Shown here: in pieces, positions 1-8,617 of the stretch | How positions within the stretch are numbered: the stretch's first letter is position 1 | Layout: every line of letters begins with the position of its first letter | From: Planctobacterium marinum | GTDB taxonomy: Bacteria; Pseudomonadota; Gammaproteobacteria; Enterobacterales; Alteromonadaceae | DNA length: 64,000 nt | NCBI RefSeq assembly: GCF_020687805.1 | Contig: NZ_JAJEWQ010000002.1 | Location: 849,062 to 913,061, forward strand | Reading direction: 5' to 3' | Notes under the pieces: model-generated | Database searches by the model: none | What the model was told of the DNA's origin: nothing | The model's input: only the letters and a program-made list of their open reading frames with translations | Position numbers and translations under genes: made by a program

Positions 1-267
1 CTGATGGTGTCGGAGCATCAACGGCATCTGTTTACAGATACTGCACTAAACGCTATTGAAGAAGCGCTATCTGAAGCGCTCCAGCACGATGTGCGCGTTT
101 CTGCCCACATTGGGGAAGTCATCGATACGCCGGCAGCCGTGCAATATGCAATAAATAATATGCGTCAGCAACATGCTGAAAAAACAATACATGAGGACAG
201 AGGCGTCACGGCCCTTTGTGAGGCTTTTTCCGGCTCTGTACTCAACGATACAATTGAACCAAGATAA
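1..267 (+). CDS. dnaX: DNA polymerase III subunit gamma/tau, C-terminal end (partial)
   Basis: Only the last 88 codons are present; the gene enters from the left edge. DnaX is the clamp-loader ATPase, and its tau C-terminal domain contacts the polymerase alpha subunit and DnaB at the replication fork. What is visible is a short alpha/beta tail with a VSAHIGEV strand, a TPAAVQ segment and the terminal pattern DTIEPR, which resembles the end of the tau domain V. The identification rests as much on synteny (dnaX-ybaB-recR-htpG-adk, as in Escherichia coli) as on sequence. ybaB starts 14 nt after the stop, so the two are probably co-transcribed. Confidence 0.85.
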   Translation: MMVSEHQRHLFTDTALNAIEEALSEALQHDVRVSAHIGEVIDTPAAVQYAINNMRQQHAEKTIHEDRGVTALCEAFSGSVLNDTIEPR

Positions 268-281
268 CATCGGAGAAGATT

Positions 282-611
282 ATGTTTAAAGGCGGTGGTA
301 TGGGCAACATTATGAAACAAGCCCAGCAATTGCAGGAAAAAATGCAAAAAGCACAGGAAGATATCGCCAACCTGGAAGTGGTAGGCGAAGCCGGTGCGGG
401 CATGGTTAAAGTTACCATGATGGGCAATCACAACATCAAGCGCGTTGATTTGGACGACAGCCTGATGGAAGACGACAAAGAGCTCATTGAAGATTTAATG
501 GCGGCAGCGGTTAATGACGCAGTGCGCCGTGTTGCTGAGGCTTCTCAGGAAAAAATGTCAGAAGCGACGGGTGGTATGCCGTTACCTCCCGGCTTTAAAA
601 TGCCGTTTTAA
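282..611 (+). CDS. ybaB: nucleoid-associated protein YbaB/EbfC
   Basis: A 109-residue protein, the usual length of the YbaB/EbfC family. These proteins form a tweezer-like dimer that binds DNA and associates with the nucleoid. The N-terminus [16 protein letters not shown], the central strand motif [16 protein letters not shown] and the proline-rich end [11 protein letters not shown] are all family hallmarks. A GGAGA ribosome-binding site sits just upstream of the ATG. The gene lies between dnaX and recR, its conserved position, and probably belongs to their operon. No unusual features. Confidence 0.97.
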   Translation: MFKGGGMGNIMKQAQQLQEKMQKAQEDIANLEVVGEAGAGMVKVTMMGNHNIKRVDLDDSLMEDDKELIEDLMAAAVNDAVRRVAEASQEKMSEATGGMPLPPGFKMPF

Positions 612-640
612 TTAAAGGGTCTGACAGGCGATAAATTCGG

Positions 641-1240
641 ATGAAGTTCAGCCCACTGATTAATGAGTTAATCGACAGTTTACGCTGTTTGCCTGGCGTT
701 GGAGCAAAAAGTGCCCAGCGCATGGCATTCTCGTTATTGCAAAAAAATCGCACCGGAGCGCTAAAGTTGAGCGCAGCGCTACACGATGCGATGGAGCACG
801 TACAGCATTGTGAAACTTGCCGGAATTTTACCGAGCAGCGTTTGTGTGAGATTTGCAGTGATGAAGAGCGCACAGCTTCGGGATTGCTCTGTGTAGTGGA
901 AAGTCCACAGGATGTTATTGCCATAGAGCAAAGTGGTGAATTTTCTGGTTTGTACTTTGTACTGATGGGGAAATTGTCACCACTTGATGGTATAGGTCCG
1001 TCTGAAATTGGGATGCCTTTATTACAGCAACGTCTGACTGAGGGCGCTGTGAATGAGGTGATCTTAGCCACCAACTTCACCATGGAAGGAGAGGCCACGG
1101 CCTATTACATCACTGAGATGTGCAAGGGGCTGGATATTCCTGTCACTCGCCTGGCTCAGGGGGTACCTATTGGTGGTGAATTAGAGCAGGTTGACAGCAA
1201 TACATTGGGCCGGGCCTTCAAAACCCGCAGCTCTCTTTAA
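641..1240 (+). CDS. recR: recombination mediator protein RecR
   Basis: A 199-residue protein. RecR works with RecF and RecO in the RecFOR pathway, helping load RecA onto SSB-coated single-stranded gaps. In order it shows a helix-hairpin-helix segment ([14 protein letters not shown], about residues 17-30), a four-cysteine zinc finger (C57, C60, C69, C72) and a Toprim domain from about residue 80 ([12 protein letters not shown]). The length matches the roughly 200-residue family. It follows ybaB by 29 nt. In E. coli htpG comes next; here a toxin-antitoxin pair lies between them. Confidence 0.97.
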   Translation: MKFSPLINELIDSLRCLPGVGAKSAQRMAFSLLQKNRTGALKLSAALHDAMEHVQHCETCRNFTEQRLCEICSDEERTASGLLCVVESPQDVIAIEQSGEFSGLYFVLMGKLSPLDGIGPSEIGMPLLQQRLTEGAVNEVILATNFTMEGEATAYYITEMCKGLDIPVTRLAQGVPIGGELEQVDSNTLGRAFKTRSSL

Positions 1241-1394
1241 TACCAGGGTTTATAACTTCATTTCAGAACTTATTCCAACAGCATTAACCAAATTAGTGCT
1301 TTACTTTTCCCTTTCGACCTATCTCGCAAAAATACTTCGCTATCAGTACTCCAAACGCCTTCGCAGGACATTATTCTTTAGTTACTTTGTAAAA

Positions 1395-1423
1395 TTGGCA
1401 GTAAAATATTGTGGTGTTATGAT
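1395..1423 (+). promoter_or_regulatory. candidate sigma-70 promoter of the toxin-antitoxin pair
   Basis: TTGGCA (1395-1400), a 17-nt spacer and TATGAT (1418-1423) form a near-consensus sigma-70 promoter, placing a start site around 1430, about 25 nt ahead of the antitoxin ATG at 1456. The surrounding 1241-1455 interval is AT-rich and holds no other convincing gene. This is a motif-based prediction. Confidence 0.55.
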
Positions 1424-1455
1424 GTTTTAACTCCGAATTAATGGTGAGTTTTACA

Positions 1456-1689
1456 ATGAGCAATTTATCAAAGCGTTCTACTGTTTACTTTGAACCAGCT
1501 ATCCATCAAGCGTTAAAAATGCGAGCTGCATCTTCAGATGTGTCCGTATCTGAATTAGTTGACGAAGCTGTTCGTTTATTTATGCGAGAGGATCAGGAAG
1601 ACTTATCTGCCATATCAGAGCGCTCTAACGAGCCTGATGTCAGCTATGAGGATTTTCTGAATGAGCTAAGAAGCGATGGCAAAATATAA
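1456..1689 (+). CDS. RelB/ribbon-helix-helix-type antitoxin
   Basis: A 77-residue acidic protein. The N-terminal half (KRSTVYFEPAIHQALK, then SVSELVDEAVRLFM) has the strand-helix-helix pattern of a ribbon-helix-helix DNA-binding antitoxin that would autorepress its operon. The C-terminal tail (YEDFLNELRSDGKI) is the type of acidic segment that wraps the toxin. The start at 1456 is preferred over an in-frame ATG at 1441 because GGTGAG (1443-1448) makes a properly spaced ribosome-binding site for it. The gene overlaps the downstream toxin by 14 nt, typical of type II modules. The exact family (RelB, DUF6290 or similar) is not settled. Confidence 0.8.
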   Translation: MSNLSKRSTVYFEPAIHQALKMRAASSDVSVSELVDEAVRLFMREDQEDLSAISERSNEPDVSYEDFLNELRSDGKI

Positions 1690-1939
1690 AGTCACCTTTA
1701 AAAAATCTGTGAGTAAAGATTTTAAAAGTATCCCTAACAAAGATGTTAAAAAAATTCTGGATGCTATTGAAAGACTGACGGAGGATCCCCGAGGGGAGGG
1801 TTGTAAAAAGCTTTCTGGCTCAGAGCACTATAGAGTCAGACAAGGGTTATATAGAATTATTTACGAAATTCGAGATCAAGTGCTAATTATCAATGTAGTT
1901 AAAGTGGCACATAGATCCAAAGTATATAAGAGTCTCTGA
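1676..1939 (+). CDS. RelE/ParE-superfamily toxin
   Basis: An 87-residue basic protein of the RelE/ParE fold. Members are either ribosome-dependent mRNA endonucleases or gyrase poisons. The sequence shows helix residues DFKSIP, the segment KKLSGSEHYRVRQGLYRIIYEI (R53, R55, R60) and the C-terminal AHRSKVYKSL with H79, R80 and Y84, which resembles the RelE-like mRNase signature more than ParE. It starts inside the antitoxin gene (14-nt overlap), so translation is likely coupled. Codon use is more AT-rich than in recR or htpG, suggesting acquisition. RelE activity is inferred, not shown. Confidence 0.85.
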   Translation: MAKYKVTFKKSVSKDFKSIPNKDVKKILDAIERLTEDPRGEGCKKLSGSEHYRVRQGLYRIIYEIRDQVLIINVVKVAHRSKVYKSL

Positions 1940-2110
1940 ACTGGAAATCAAAAGTATCGGGTTATCAATTTTTCGACCCTGACAGAAGTAAAAAACTGCC
2001 AATCCTGACGCAGAGCTGTCTGTTTACTCAGAGAACGGGCTAAGAATGCAATCACATTTGTCCTGATAATTACTCCTGAAAGGAAAGTCTCAGATTTCTG
2101 GCAATTTACT

Positions 2111-2138
2111 ATTGAAAATAATGTTGCTGCCCCTATTT
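2111..2138 (+). promoter_or_regulatory. candidate sigma-32 heat-shock promoter of htpG
   Basis: ATTGAAA (2111-2117), a 12-nt spacer and CCCCTATTT (2130-2138) resemble the sigma-32 consensus CTTGAAA / CCCCATNT. It lies about 177 nt upstream of the htpG start, implying a long 5' untranslated region. The rest of the 375-nt interval 1940-2314 shows no convincing gene; a 103-codon minus-strand ORF there has no family features. Confidence 0.6.
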
Positions 2139-2314
2139 CCTTCCATGTAAAAAAAATGTGATCTGGCAGTTTTCCAGAATCAGGTCGGTAAGACCTATAT
2201 GAATAAGCAATGCAAATTAAGCCGCGGCTCTCGCAATGCCTGACGCAGACTTGTGTCACCGCTCAGTTTGCATTGGTTTATTGATATTCAAGTTATATCA
2301 GGAGTAGAAAAGCA

Positions 2315-4237
2315 ATGGCTGACGCTGTGCAACATGAAACCCACGGTTTTCAAACAGAAGTAAAACAACTTCTGCAATTAATGATTCACTCTCTTTATTC
2401 TAATAAAGAGATTTTCCTACGTGAACTTATTTCCAATGCTGCAGACGCGGCAGACAAATTGCGTTTTAACGCGTTGTCGAACGATAGCCTGTATGAGAAT
2501 GATGGTAATTTGCGGGTGCGTTTAAGCATCGACAAAGACGCCGGTACTCTGACGATTTCCGATAACGGTATCGGGATGACAAAAGACGAAGTTATCACTC
2601 ACCTGGGTACCATCGCTAAATCAGGTACTGCAGAGTTTTTCAGCAAGTTGTCTGGCGATCAGGCACGGGACTCGCAACTGATTGGTCAGTTCGGTGTTGG
2701 TTTCTATTCTGCCTTTATCGTCGCCGACAAAGTGACTGTCAGAACCCGTAAAGCCGGTGATGACGCTGCTGCGGGTGTTGAATGGATATCTGAAGGTGAA
2801 GGTGAGTTTGCGGTTGCCACTATTGAAAAGGCCAACCGTGGTACTGACATCATTCTGCACCTGCGCGACGATGAAAAAGAATTCCTCGATGACTGGCGTT
2901 TAAAGTCTATCGTTACTAAGTATTCTGACCACATTTCTATTCCGGTAGAAACCTGGAAAGAGGAAGTACCTGAGTCTGAAGGCGAAGACGGTGAAAAAAT
3001 CGAAGCGGTACCGGGCGAGTGGCAAACAATTAACAAAGCAACTGCGCTTTGGAGCCGCGACAAGTCAGATATCAGCGAAGAAGAATACAAAGAGTTTTAC
3101 AAACATATCTCCCATGATTTTGGCGATCCGCTAACCTGGTCGCACAACAAGGTAGAAGGTAAAAACGAATATACATCACTGCTGTATATCCCAACCAAGG
3201 CGCCATTCGACCTGTGGAATCGCGATCAAAGTCACGGTCTTAAACTCTATGTTCAACGCGTATTCATCATGGATGACGCAGAGCAATTTATGCCGGTTTA
3301 CCTGCGTTTTGTGAAGGGCTTGTTAGATTCCAACGATTTACCACTGAACGTATCTCGTGAAATTCTGCAGGACAATAAAGTGACGCAGTCTATGCGTCAG
3401 GCCTGCACCAAGAAAGTATTGCAGATGCTGGAACGCATCGCTAAAAATGACGCAGAAAAATATCAGGGTTTCTGGAATGAGTTTGGCAATGTATTAAAAG
3501 AAGGCCCGGCCGAAGATTTCGCTAACAAAGAAAAGATTGCTGGCCTGTTGCGTTTTGCTTCTACTCATGAAGATTCCAGCGCTCAAACCGTCTCGCTGGC
3601 AGACTACATCGGACGGATGAAAGAAGGTCAGGAAAAGATTTACTATGTGACAGCTGACAGCTATGAAGCAGCGAAAAACAGCCCTCACCTGGAGATTTTC
3701 AGGAAGAAAGGCATTGAAGTATTGTTGATGGCTGACCGCATCGATGAATGGTTAATGTCACACCTGACGGAGTTTAACGAAAAGTCTTTCCAGTCTATTG
3801 CACGCGGTGCCCTGGATTTAGGTGATCTTGAAGACGAAGAAACCAAAAAAGCACAGGAAGAAGCTGAAAAAGAAGTGGCAGGTTTAACTGACCGCATCAA
3901 AGAAGCACTGGGCGATAAGGTGAAAGACGTGAAGTTCTCTCATCGTCTGACAGACTCTCCGGCCTGTGTGGTGGCTGACGAATTTGGTATGACAACTCAG
4001 ATGAAGAAGTTGATGGAAGCAGCTGGTCAGGCCGTTCCTGAGATGAAGTACGATCTGGAGGTCAATCCGGAGCACGCCTTGATTAAGGTAATGGCGAATG
4101 TGCAGGATGAAGAACAGTTTGGCAAGTGGGCCAATGTTATCCTGGATCAGGCGTCATTAACCGAGCAGGGTAATCTGAAAGATCCAGCCATCTTTGTGAA
4201 GCAGTTGAACAGTCTGTTGTTAGATTTGGCTAAATAA
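2315..4237 (+). CDS. htpG: molecular chaperone HtpG (Hsp90)
   Basis: A 640-residue cytosolic Hsp90 chaperone that couples ATP hydrolysis to remodelling of late folding intermediates. The N-terminal GHKL ATPase carries the Bergerat motifs: the [11 protein letters not shown] helix, [14 protein letters not shown] and [11 protein letters not shown]. The middle domain contains [11 protein letters not shown] with the ATP-contacting Arg, and the C-terminal dimerization domain ends [10 protein letters not shown]. Length equals that of typical bacterial HtpG. An AGGAG site precedes the ATG. A candidate sigma-32 promoter lies upstream and a strong terminator downstream, so it is probably monocistronic. 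Confidence 0.98.
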   Translation: MADAVQHETHGFQTEVKQLLQLMIHSLYSNKEIFLRELISNAADAADKLRFNALSNDSLYENDGNLRVRLSIDKDAGTLTISDNGIGMTKDEVITHLGTIAKSGTAEFFSKLSGDQARDSQLIGQFGVGFYSAFIVADKVTVRTRKAGDDAAAGVEWISEGEGEFAVATIEKANRGTDIILHLRDDEKEFLDDWRLKSIVTKYSDHISIPVETWKEEVPESEGEDGEKIEAVPGEWQTINKATALWSRDKSDISEEEYKEFYKHISHDFGDPLTWSHNKVEGKNEYTSLLYIPTKAPFDLWNRDQSHGLKLYVQRVFIMDDAEQFMPVYLRFVKGLLDSNDLPLNVSREILQDNKVTQSMRQACTKKVLQMLERIAKNDAEKYQGFWNEFGNVLKEGPAEDFANKEKIAGLLRFASTHEDSSAQTVSLADYIGRMKEGQEKIYYVTADSYEAAKNSPHLEIFRKKGIEVLLMADRIDEWLMSHLTEFNEKSFQSIARGALDLGDLEDEETKKAQEEAEKEVAGLTDRIKEALGDKVKDVKFSHRLTDSPACVVADEFGMTTQMKKLMEAAGQAVPEMKYDLEVNPEHALIKVMANVQDEEQFGKWANVILDQASLTEQGNLKDPAIFVKQLNSLLLDLAK

Positions 4238-4256
4238 CCATAATTTATCCTGAACA

Positions 4257-4280
4257 GGGCAGAAGTATCTGCCCTTTTTT
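4257..4280 (+). terminator. rho-independent terminator of htpG
   Basis: A perfect 7-bp stem GGGCAGA / TCTGCCC with an AGTA loop, followed by six T residues, 20 nt after the htpG stop. Confidence 0.9.
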
Positions 4281-4389
4281 ATTGGTGTAAATGTAAATTT
4301 CACTGGCTTTACCACTAATTCTCCGTAAGTCGGGCATTTAGCCTTGTTTCGCTGTCATTGAATGTGTAAAGTTTCGGATTAATTTTTAA

Positions 4390-5067
<678 letters not shown>

Positions 5068-5082
5068 ACTGTAAAGTGTTTG

Positions 5083-5110
5083 AAAAACCCACGTCAGTGG
5101 GTTTTTTTTT
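5083..5110 (+). terminator. rho-independent terminator of adk
   Basis: Stem AAACCCAC / GTGGGTTT with a GTCA loop and a run of T residues to about 5110, immediately after adk. Confidence 0.9.
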
Positions 5111-5156
5111 ATCTTCATTCAGGGCTACAATTTATAAAAAACACTCAGGCAACCCT

Positions 5157-5561
5157 ATGTTACTCCCGATAACGGCCTTCTACGGCAGTCTCTTAGCCGC
5201 ATTTTATTTGTATCTTTCAGTTATGGTAATTGTTCAGCGACGCTCAAGTCAGGTGGGACTGGGGGATGGTGGTGACAAACATATGTTGCAGGTGATGCGC
5301 GCCCACGGCAACTTTGTGGAATATGTGCCTTTTGCACTGCTGTTAATGTGTATTGCCGAACTCAATGGCACCACGGGAATCTTACTGCATGTCTGTGGCT
5401 GGTGGCTAATCGCTGCCAGGTTGATGCATGCCTATGGATTGCGCCATCATTTTGGTGTCAGTTGGCAGCGTTTTTTTGGCACGCTTTCTACCTTTATTAT
5501 TTTCCTGATTTTGATCGTAGCCAACTTGTTACCCCTGTATACCGAATCATCGCGTATCTAA
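5157..5561 (+). CDS. MAPEG-family membrane protein
   Basis: A 134-residue integral membrane protein with four hydrophobic segments. It matches the MAPEG family (membrane-associated proteins in eicosanoid and glutathione metabolism): the RAHGNFVEYVPFALLL motif with conserved Arg, Asn and Glu is diagnostic, followed by ARLMHAYGL. Bacterial members are mostly uncharacterized and may bind glutathione. The ATG at 5157 is chosen because upstream in-frame sequence back to 5076 runs through the adk terminator. It ends at a bidirectional terminator shared with the convergent hsp20 gene. Confidence 0.9.
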   Translation: MLLPITAFYGSLLAAFYLYLSVMVIVQRRSSQVGLGDGGDKHMLQVMRAHGNFVEYVPFALLLMCIAELNGTTGILLHVCGWWLIAARLMHAYGLRHHFGVSWQRFFGTLSTFIIFLILIVANLLPLYTESSRI

Positions 5562-5567
5562 ACCAGA

Positions 5568-5590
5568 AAAACCCCGGCAAGCCGGGGTTT
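5568..5590. terminator. bidirectional terminator between MAPEG gene and hsp20
   Basis: Perfect GC-rich stem ACCCCGGC / GCCGGGGT with a two-base AA loop, flanked by A residues on the left and T residues on the right, so it can act on both converging genes. Confidence 0.85.
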
Positions 5591-5620
5591 ATGGGAAACG
5601 CACAATTCACTAAGTTGCGG

Positions 5621-6064
5621 TTATTTACTTTCCAGCAAATTGCTGCCAATTTCAATTTTTCTTGGCTTCTTCGCTTCGGGAATGATCCGTTCAAGATCAA
5701 TATGCAATAAGCCATGTTCCATATCTGCAGTTAACACTTTTACGTGATCACCCAGTTGGAATTTGCGTTCGAAGTTACGCTCGGAAATACCCTTGTGCAA
5801 AAAGCGTTTTTCGTTTTGTGTTTCTTTGCTGTCTTTTTTACCTGTTACTGTCAGGGTGTTTTCCTGCACTTCAATGGTAATATCGTCCTGACCAAATCCG
5901 GCAACGGCCATGGTAATGCGATATCTGTCTTCCTCTAACAACTCAATGTTATAGGGAGGGTAGCTGGTTTGTTTTTCGTTTTGAGAAGCCGCATCTATCA
6001 TGGATGCCAGGTGATCAAAACCGATAAAAGAACGGTATAGTGGTGATAAATCAATAGTACGCAT
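5621..6064 (-). CDS. small heat-shock protein, Hsp20/IbpA family
   Basis: A 147-residue alpha-crystallin-domain chaperone that holds aggregating proteins for later refolding by DnaK/ClpB. The N-terminus MRTIDLSPLYRSFIGFD is IbpA/IbpB-like. The alpha-crystallin domain (about residues 35-125) includes YRITMAVAGF and ends with the IPEAKKPRKIEI C-terminal I-x-I-type anchor. The start at 6064 is chosen over ATGs at 6070 and 6085: GAGG is 8 nt upstream of 6064 but too close to 6070, and 6064 gives the canonical N-terminus. The upstream leader contains a candidate RNA thermometer and sigma-32 promoter. Confidence 0.95.
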   Translation of the reverse strand: MRTIDLSPLYRSFIGFDHLASMIDAASQNEKQTSYPPYNIELLEEDRYRITMAVAGFGQDDITIEVQENTLTVTGKKDSKETQNEKRFLHKGISERNFERKFQLGDHVKVLTADMEHGLLHIDLERIIPEAKKPRKIEIGSNLLESK

Positions 6065-6067
6065 AGT

Positions 6068-6089
6068 CATATCCTCGTTAAGCAATATG
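6068..6089 (-). promoter_or_regulatory. candidate ROSE-type RNA thermometer hairpin of hsp20
   Basis: On the minus strand a short hairpin spans the ribosome-binding site. Outer stem CATAT / ATATG closes an inner TTGCT opposite AGGA, with a TAACG loop. The UUGCU segment pairing with the AGGA Shine-Dalgarno sequence is the defining element of ROSE thermometers found ahead of ibpA-type genes; the hairpin would melt with heat and free the site. Two further imperfect hairpins can form upstream in the roughly 85-nt leader. Predicted from sequence and gene context only. Confidence 0.6.
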
Positions 6090-6156
6090 TTAAGATGTTA
6101 AAAAATTGCCCCGTTATGGCGGCAGTTTTACGACCCTCATCAGCGTCGTTGATAAA

Positions 6157-6185
6157 TAGATAGGTTGGCGGCCGATTCATTCAAG
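6157..6185 (-). promoter_or_regulatory. candidate sigma-32 promoter of hsp20
   Basis: Minus strand: CTTGAA (6185-6180), a 15-nt spacer and CCTATCTA (6164-6157). The -35 element is perfect and the -10 is a partial match to CCCCATNT. The implied start near 6150 gives a leader of about 85 nt, a suitable size for the thermometer described downstream. Confidence 0.45.
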
Positions 6186-6265
6186 AGAAAAATTTAAAAA
6201 AATCTATAAATAATCGTAACTAGCTGATAAATAATATATTTAATAGAAATAAGGTAGATATATCA

Positions 6266-6883
6266 TTGGACAACACGGATAAAAAACAACAAGTTCGCAA
6301 TGAACGGCACAAGGCCAGAATGGCCAGGTTGAAGGAAAAGGTAGACGCTAAAATTGCCGCCGCAACGGACGACAAAGGCTTGTTGCTGGTGCTGACAGGC
6401 AATGGTAAAGGCAAGTCAACATCCGGATTTGGCATGATTACGCGAGCAGTTGGCCATGGTCTGTCAGCGGGTGTGGTGCAATTTATTAAAGGCAACTGGG
6501 AATGTGGTGAACGCAACTTACTGGAAAAAGTCGGTGTAAGTTTCGCTGTAATGAATACCGGGTTTACCTGGGACACTCAGGATCGGGAAAAGGATATTGC
6601 AGCCGCTGAAACGGTCTGGAAAGAAGCGAAAAAGTTGTTAGCAGACCCGACGATTGATGTGGTGATGTTGGATGAAATCACCTATATGTTGTCCTACGAT
6701 TACCTGGATTTAGACGAAGTGCTTGACGCTATCAGTCATCGACCGGAACAACAACATGTGATTGTCACAGGACGCGGTGCCCATAAGCAACTGCTCGAAA
6801 TGGCAGACACAGTCAGCGAGATCAACAATACAAAACATGCTTTTGAAGCCGGTATTAAAGTGCAAAAGGGTATCGACTGGTAA
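6266..6883 (+). CDS. cobO: cob(I)yrinic acid a,c-diamide adenosyltransferase
   Basis: A 205-residue BtuR/CobO-family enzyme that transfers the adenosyl group of ATP to the cobalt of corrinoids, in cobalamin synthesis or salvage. It shows the P-loop GNGKGKST (residues 45-52), the GVVQFIKG strand, TGFTWDTQ, VVMLDEITYM and the C-terminal KHAFEAGIKVQKGIDW, and aligns along its length with E. coli BtuR. The start is a TTG with AAGG 10 nt upstream; the next in-frame ATG would remove a conserved N-terminal helix. No other cobalamin gene is nearby, so a salvage role is likely. Confidence 0.95.
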   Translation: MDNTDKKQQVRNERHKARMARLKEKVDAKIAAATDDKGLLLVLTGNGKGKSTSGFGMITRAVGHGLSAGVVQFIKGNWECGERNLLEKVGVSFAVMNTGFTWDTQDREKDIAAAETVWKEAKKLLADPTIDVVMLDEITYMLSYDYLDLDEVLDAISHRPEQQHVIVTGRGAHKQLLEMADTVSEINNTKHAFEAGIKVQKGIDW

Positions 6884-6997
6884 AGCATATCCTGAGTATT
6901 TGTCGTTTGCACTGTTGCTGAAAATATCTACAAAGCTTTGTGATCTTACCGGCTTGATGGTAATGTGGCTGCTCATTGATTTCAGGAAGCCAGACCG

Positions 6998-7525
6998 GTG
7001 TCGTTTCAGCAAGCTCTGATGTGGTGTGATGCCTCAAATACTCAAGAATTGCTCAATACCTATGAGCATTTTAAGTGTACCCGACGCTTTGAAAGCAAGC
7101 TGATTGCCTGCCTGAAACAAACTGAAAGCGATCGGGCAGCCTCATGGATTCTAAAACACCATCTTGAACAGGGTTTCCAGTTGGATGAAGCGCACAGCAT
7201 TCAGGTTCTGGATTGCTTTATGCTGATGCAGCACTGGGAAAGTCGCTTACACATTCTGCAATCATTATCCCAAATCAGTATCGCCAGTGAAGTCAGCCAT
7301 AACCTGTTTCAAAACTTAAAAGCGCTGCTCGATAATTCCCGGAAATTTATACGGGCCTGGGCTTACAATGGTATCCACGAAGTGGCATTGCAGTATCCTT
7401 ATTATCAGTCAGAAGTGGCCAGCTTGTTACAACGTGTAGACGATACTGAAGTGGCTTCAGTGAAGGCCAGAGTTAATAAAATACTAAAGACCGGTTATTA
7501 TGATCTGCAAAGGGAATGTGGATAA
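6998..7525 (+). CDS. hypothetical helical protein, HEAT-repeat-like
   Basis: A 175-residue soluble protein that I do not recognise. It appears entirely alpha-helical, with repeating amphipathic helix pairs such as RAASWILKHHL and NSRKFIRAWAYNGIHEVALQYP. The latter, with its KVR-like RAWAYNGI segment and later SVKARVNKIL, resembles HEAT/armadillo-type repeats. There is no signal peptide and no catalytic motif. The start is a GTG at 6998 with AGGA 10 nt upstream. It follows cobO by 114 nt in the same direction, but nothing ties it to cobalamin function. Confidence 0.65.
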   Translation: MSFQQALMWCDASNTQELLNTYEHFKCTRRFESKLIACLKQTESDRAASWILKHHLEQGFQLDEAHSIQVLDCFMLMQHWESRLHILQSLSQISIASEVSHNLFQNLKALLDNSRKFIRAWAYNGIHEVALQYPYYQSEVASLLQRVDDTEVASVKARVNKILKTGYYDLQRECG

Positions 7526-7548
7526 AAAAGCTCGCCATAAGACGAGCT
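7524..7548 (-). terminator. rho-independent terminator of the HicB-like gene
   Basis: Read on the minus strand: AGCTCGTC, loop TTAT, GGCGAGCT, then TTTTTTA. The T run exists only on the minus strand, so it serves the gene at 7617-7817, although it touches the last bases of the convergent plus-strand gene. Confidence 0.75.
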
Positions 7549-7616
7549 GAGAAGAACACACAAATAGCACTGAAGGGTGCTGTAATTGGTTACGCCGCAG
7601 GTTATAAAAAGGATCA

Positions 7617-7817
7617 CTAACCGGGTTCAATTCCAAAGGCGGCACAGTCTGCCAGATAATTATCTACTGAATTTTTGAAGCTGTTTTCCAGTTCAGCAAT
7701 AGACGCGGCCTGATACATCACTTTGTCCCGCTTAAGTTGCAGATTACCAAAGTAATAACAGGCATCAGAATGAAAATTCAGACTCCCCAGAAATCCCTTG
7801 TATTCCAGATTCACCAT
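7617..7817 (-). CDS. orphan, truncated HicB-like protein
   Basis: A 66-residue protein matching the N-terminal HicB domain: LEYKGFLGSLNF, a central YYFGNL, VMYQAASIAELENSFKNSVDNYLADCAAFGIEPG. The latter resembles the conserved pattern S-x-x-E-L-E-x-x-F-x-x-S-V-D-x-Y-L-x-x-C. Full-length HicB antitoxins continue with an arginine-repressor-like or ribbon-helix-helix DNA-binding domain of about 40-50 residues; here a TAG ends the frame at that boundary and no continuation is visible in the other frames. No HicA toxin lies nearby. It could be a decayed antitoxin or a free-standing domain with a new use. Confidence 0.65.
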   Translation of the reverse strand: MVNLEYKGFLGSLNFHSDACYYFGNLQLKRDKVMYQAASIAELENSFKNSVDNYLADCAAFGIEPG

Positions 7818-7948
7818 GACTAATCATCAACATCGTTGTTTATTATTTGTTATCGGCCAATATAACATCAAAATGTGAAATAAATTATGCCAAAACATGA
7901 ATTTGGGATAAGTGAATGGTTTTAGGGGATAAATAGTTTGGTTTTCAC

Positions 7949-7980
7949 AAAAACAGAGGCTGACAGCGGAGGCCAGCCTC
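7949..7980 (-). terminator. terminator of the histidine operon
   Basis: On the minus strand GAGGCTG (7980-7974) pairs with CAGCCTC (7962-7956), followed by TGTTTTTG. It lies about 20 nt beyond the hisIE stop. Confidence 0.75.
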
Positions 7981-7999
7981 ATATTTTTTCATTGTTTGC

Positions 8000-8617
8000 T
8001 TATTTATGACGCTCTCTGAGCACCTGAATACTGTCCTGCAACGACAGATCACTGGCCTGCATCAATACCATCAAATGATAAAGCAAATCAGCGGATTCAT
8101 TTTTGAGCTCTTCCAGATCGTTAACCGTCGCGGCCAGGGCGGTTTCAACGCCTTCTTCACCCACTTTCTGGGCTATGCGTTTAATGCCTTTTTGGTACAG
8201 CTTTGCTGTATAGCTACTGTCTGGGTCGGCATTTTTGCGTTCAGCCAGTAACTTTTCCAGCTCAGCTAAAAAGGTGAAATCGGCACTTTCGGCTGCATCC
8301 CAGCAGGTGGGCGTGCCCAAATGACAGGTAGGGCCATTGGGTTTCGCCAGCGCCAGCAAGGCATCCTTGTCGCAATCTGCGCTTATGTCGGTTAAATCCA
8401 GCGTGTTTCCCGAGGTTTCGCCTTTGGTCCAGAGGCGTTGCTTGGAGCGGCTGTAAAAGGTGACTTTACCTGTAGTAAGGGTTTTTTCCAGCGCTGCCTG
8501 ATTCATATAGCCCAACATTTGTACAGAACCTGTATAGCTATCCTGCACTACGCAAGGCAGTAAGCCGTCCATTTTATCCCAGGCCAGTTGTTCAATATTG
8601 TCTGTAGTTATGCGCAT
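8000..8617 (-). CDS. hisI: bifunctional phosphoribosyl-AMP cyclohydrolase / phosphoribosyl-ATP pyrophosphatase
   Basis: A 205-residue fusion enzyme (HisIE) that catalyses histidine steps 2 and 3. The N-terminal cyclohydrolase domain (about 1-115) has [25 protein letters not shown] and the metal-binding region around DCDKDALL and [11 protein letters not shown]. The C-terminal pyrophosphatase domain (about 115-205) has the helix [17 protein letters not shown] and [12 protein letters not shown]. It is the last gene of the his operon and overlaps hisF by 10 nt, so translation is probably coupled. A terminator follows. Confidence 0.97.
   Translation of the reverse strand: MRITTDNIEQLAWDKMDGLLPCVVQDSYTGSVQMLGYMNQAALEKTLTTGKVTFYSRSKQRLWTKGETSGNTLDLTDISADCDKDALLALAKPNGPTCHLGTPTCWDAAESADFTFLAELEKLLAERKNADPDSSYTAKLYQKGIKRIAQKVGEEGVETALAATVNDLEELKNESADLLYHLMVLMQASDLSLQDSIQVLRERHK

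Noticed and set aside
595..1098. A 167-codon minus-strand frame opposite recR
   Set aside because: It is fully antisense to a strongly supported gene and has no recognisable domain or ribosome-binding site.
1948..2259. A 103-codon minus-strand frame between the toxin gene and htpG
   Set aside because: No family features or ribosome-binding site, and it covers the candidate htpG promoter.
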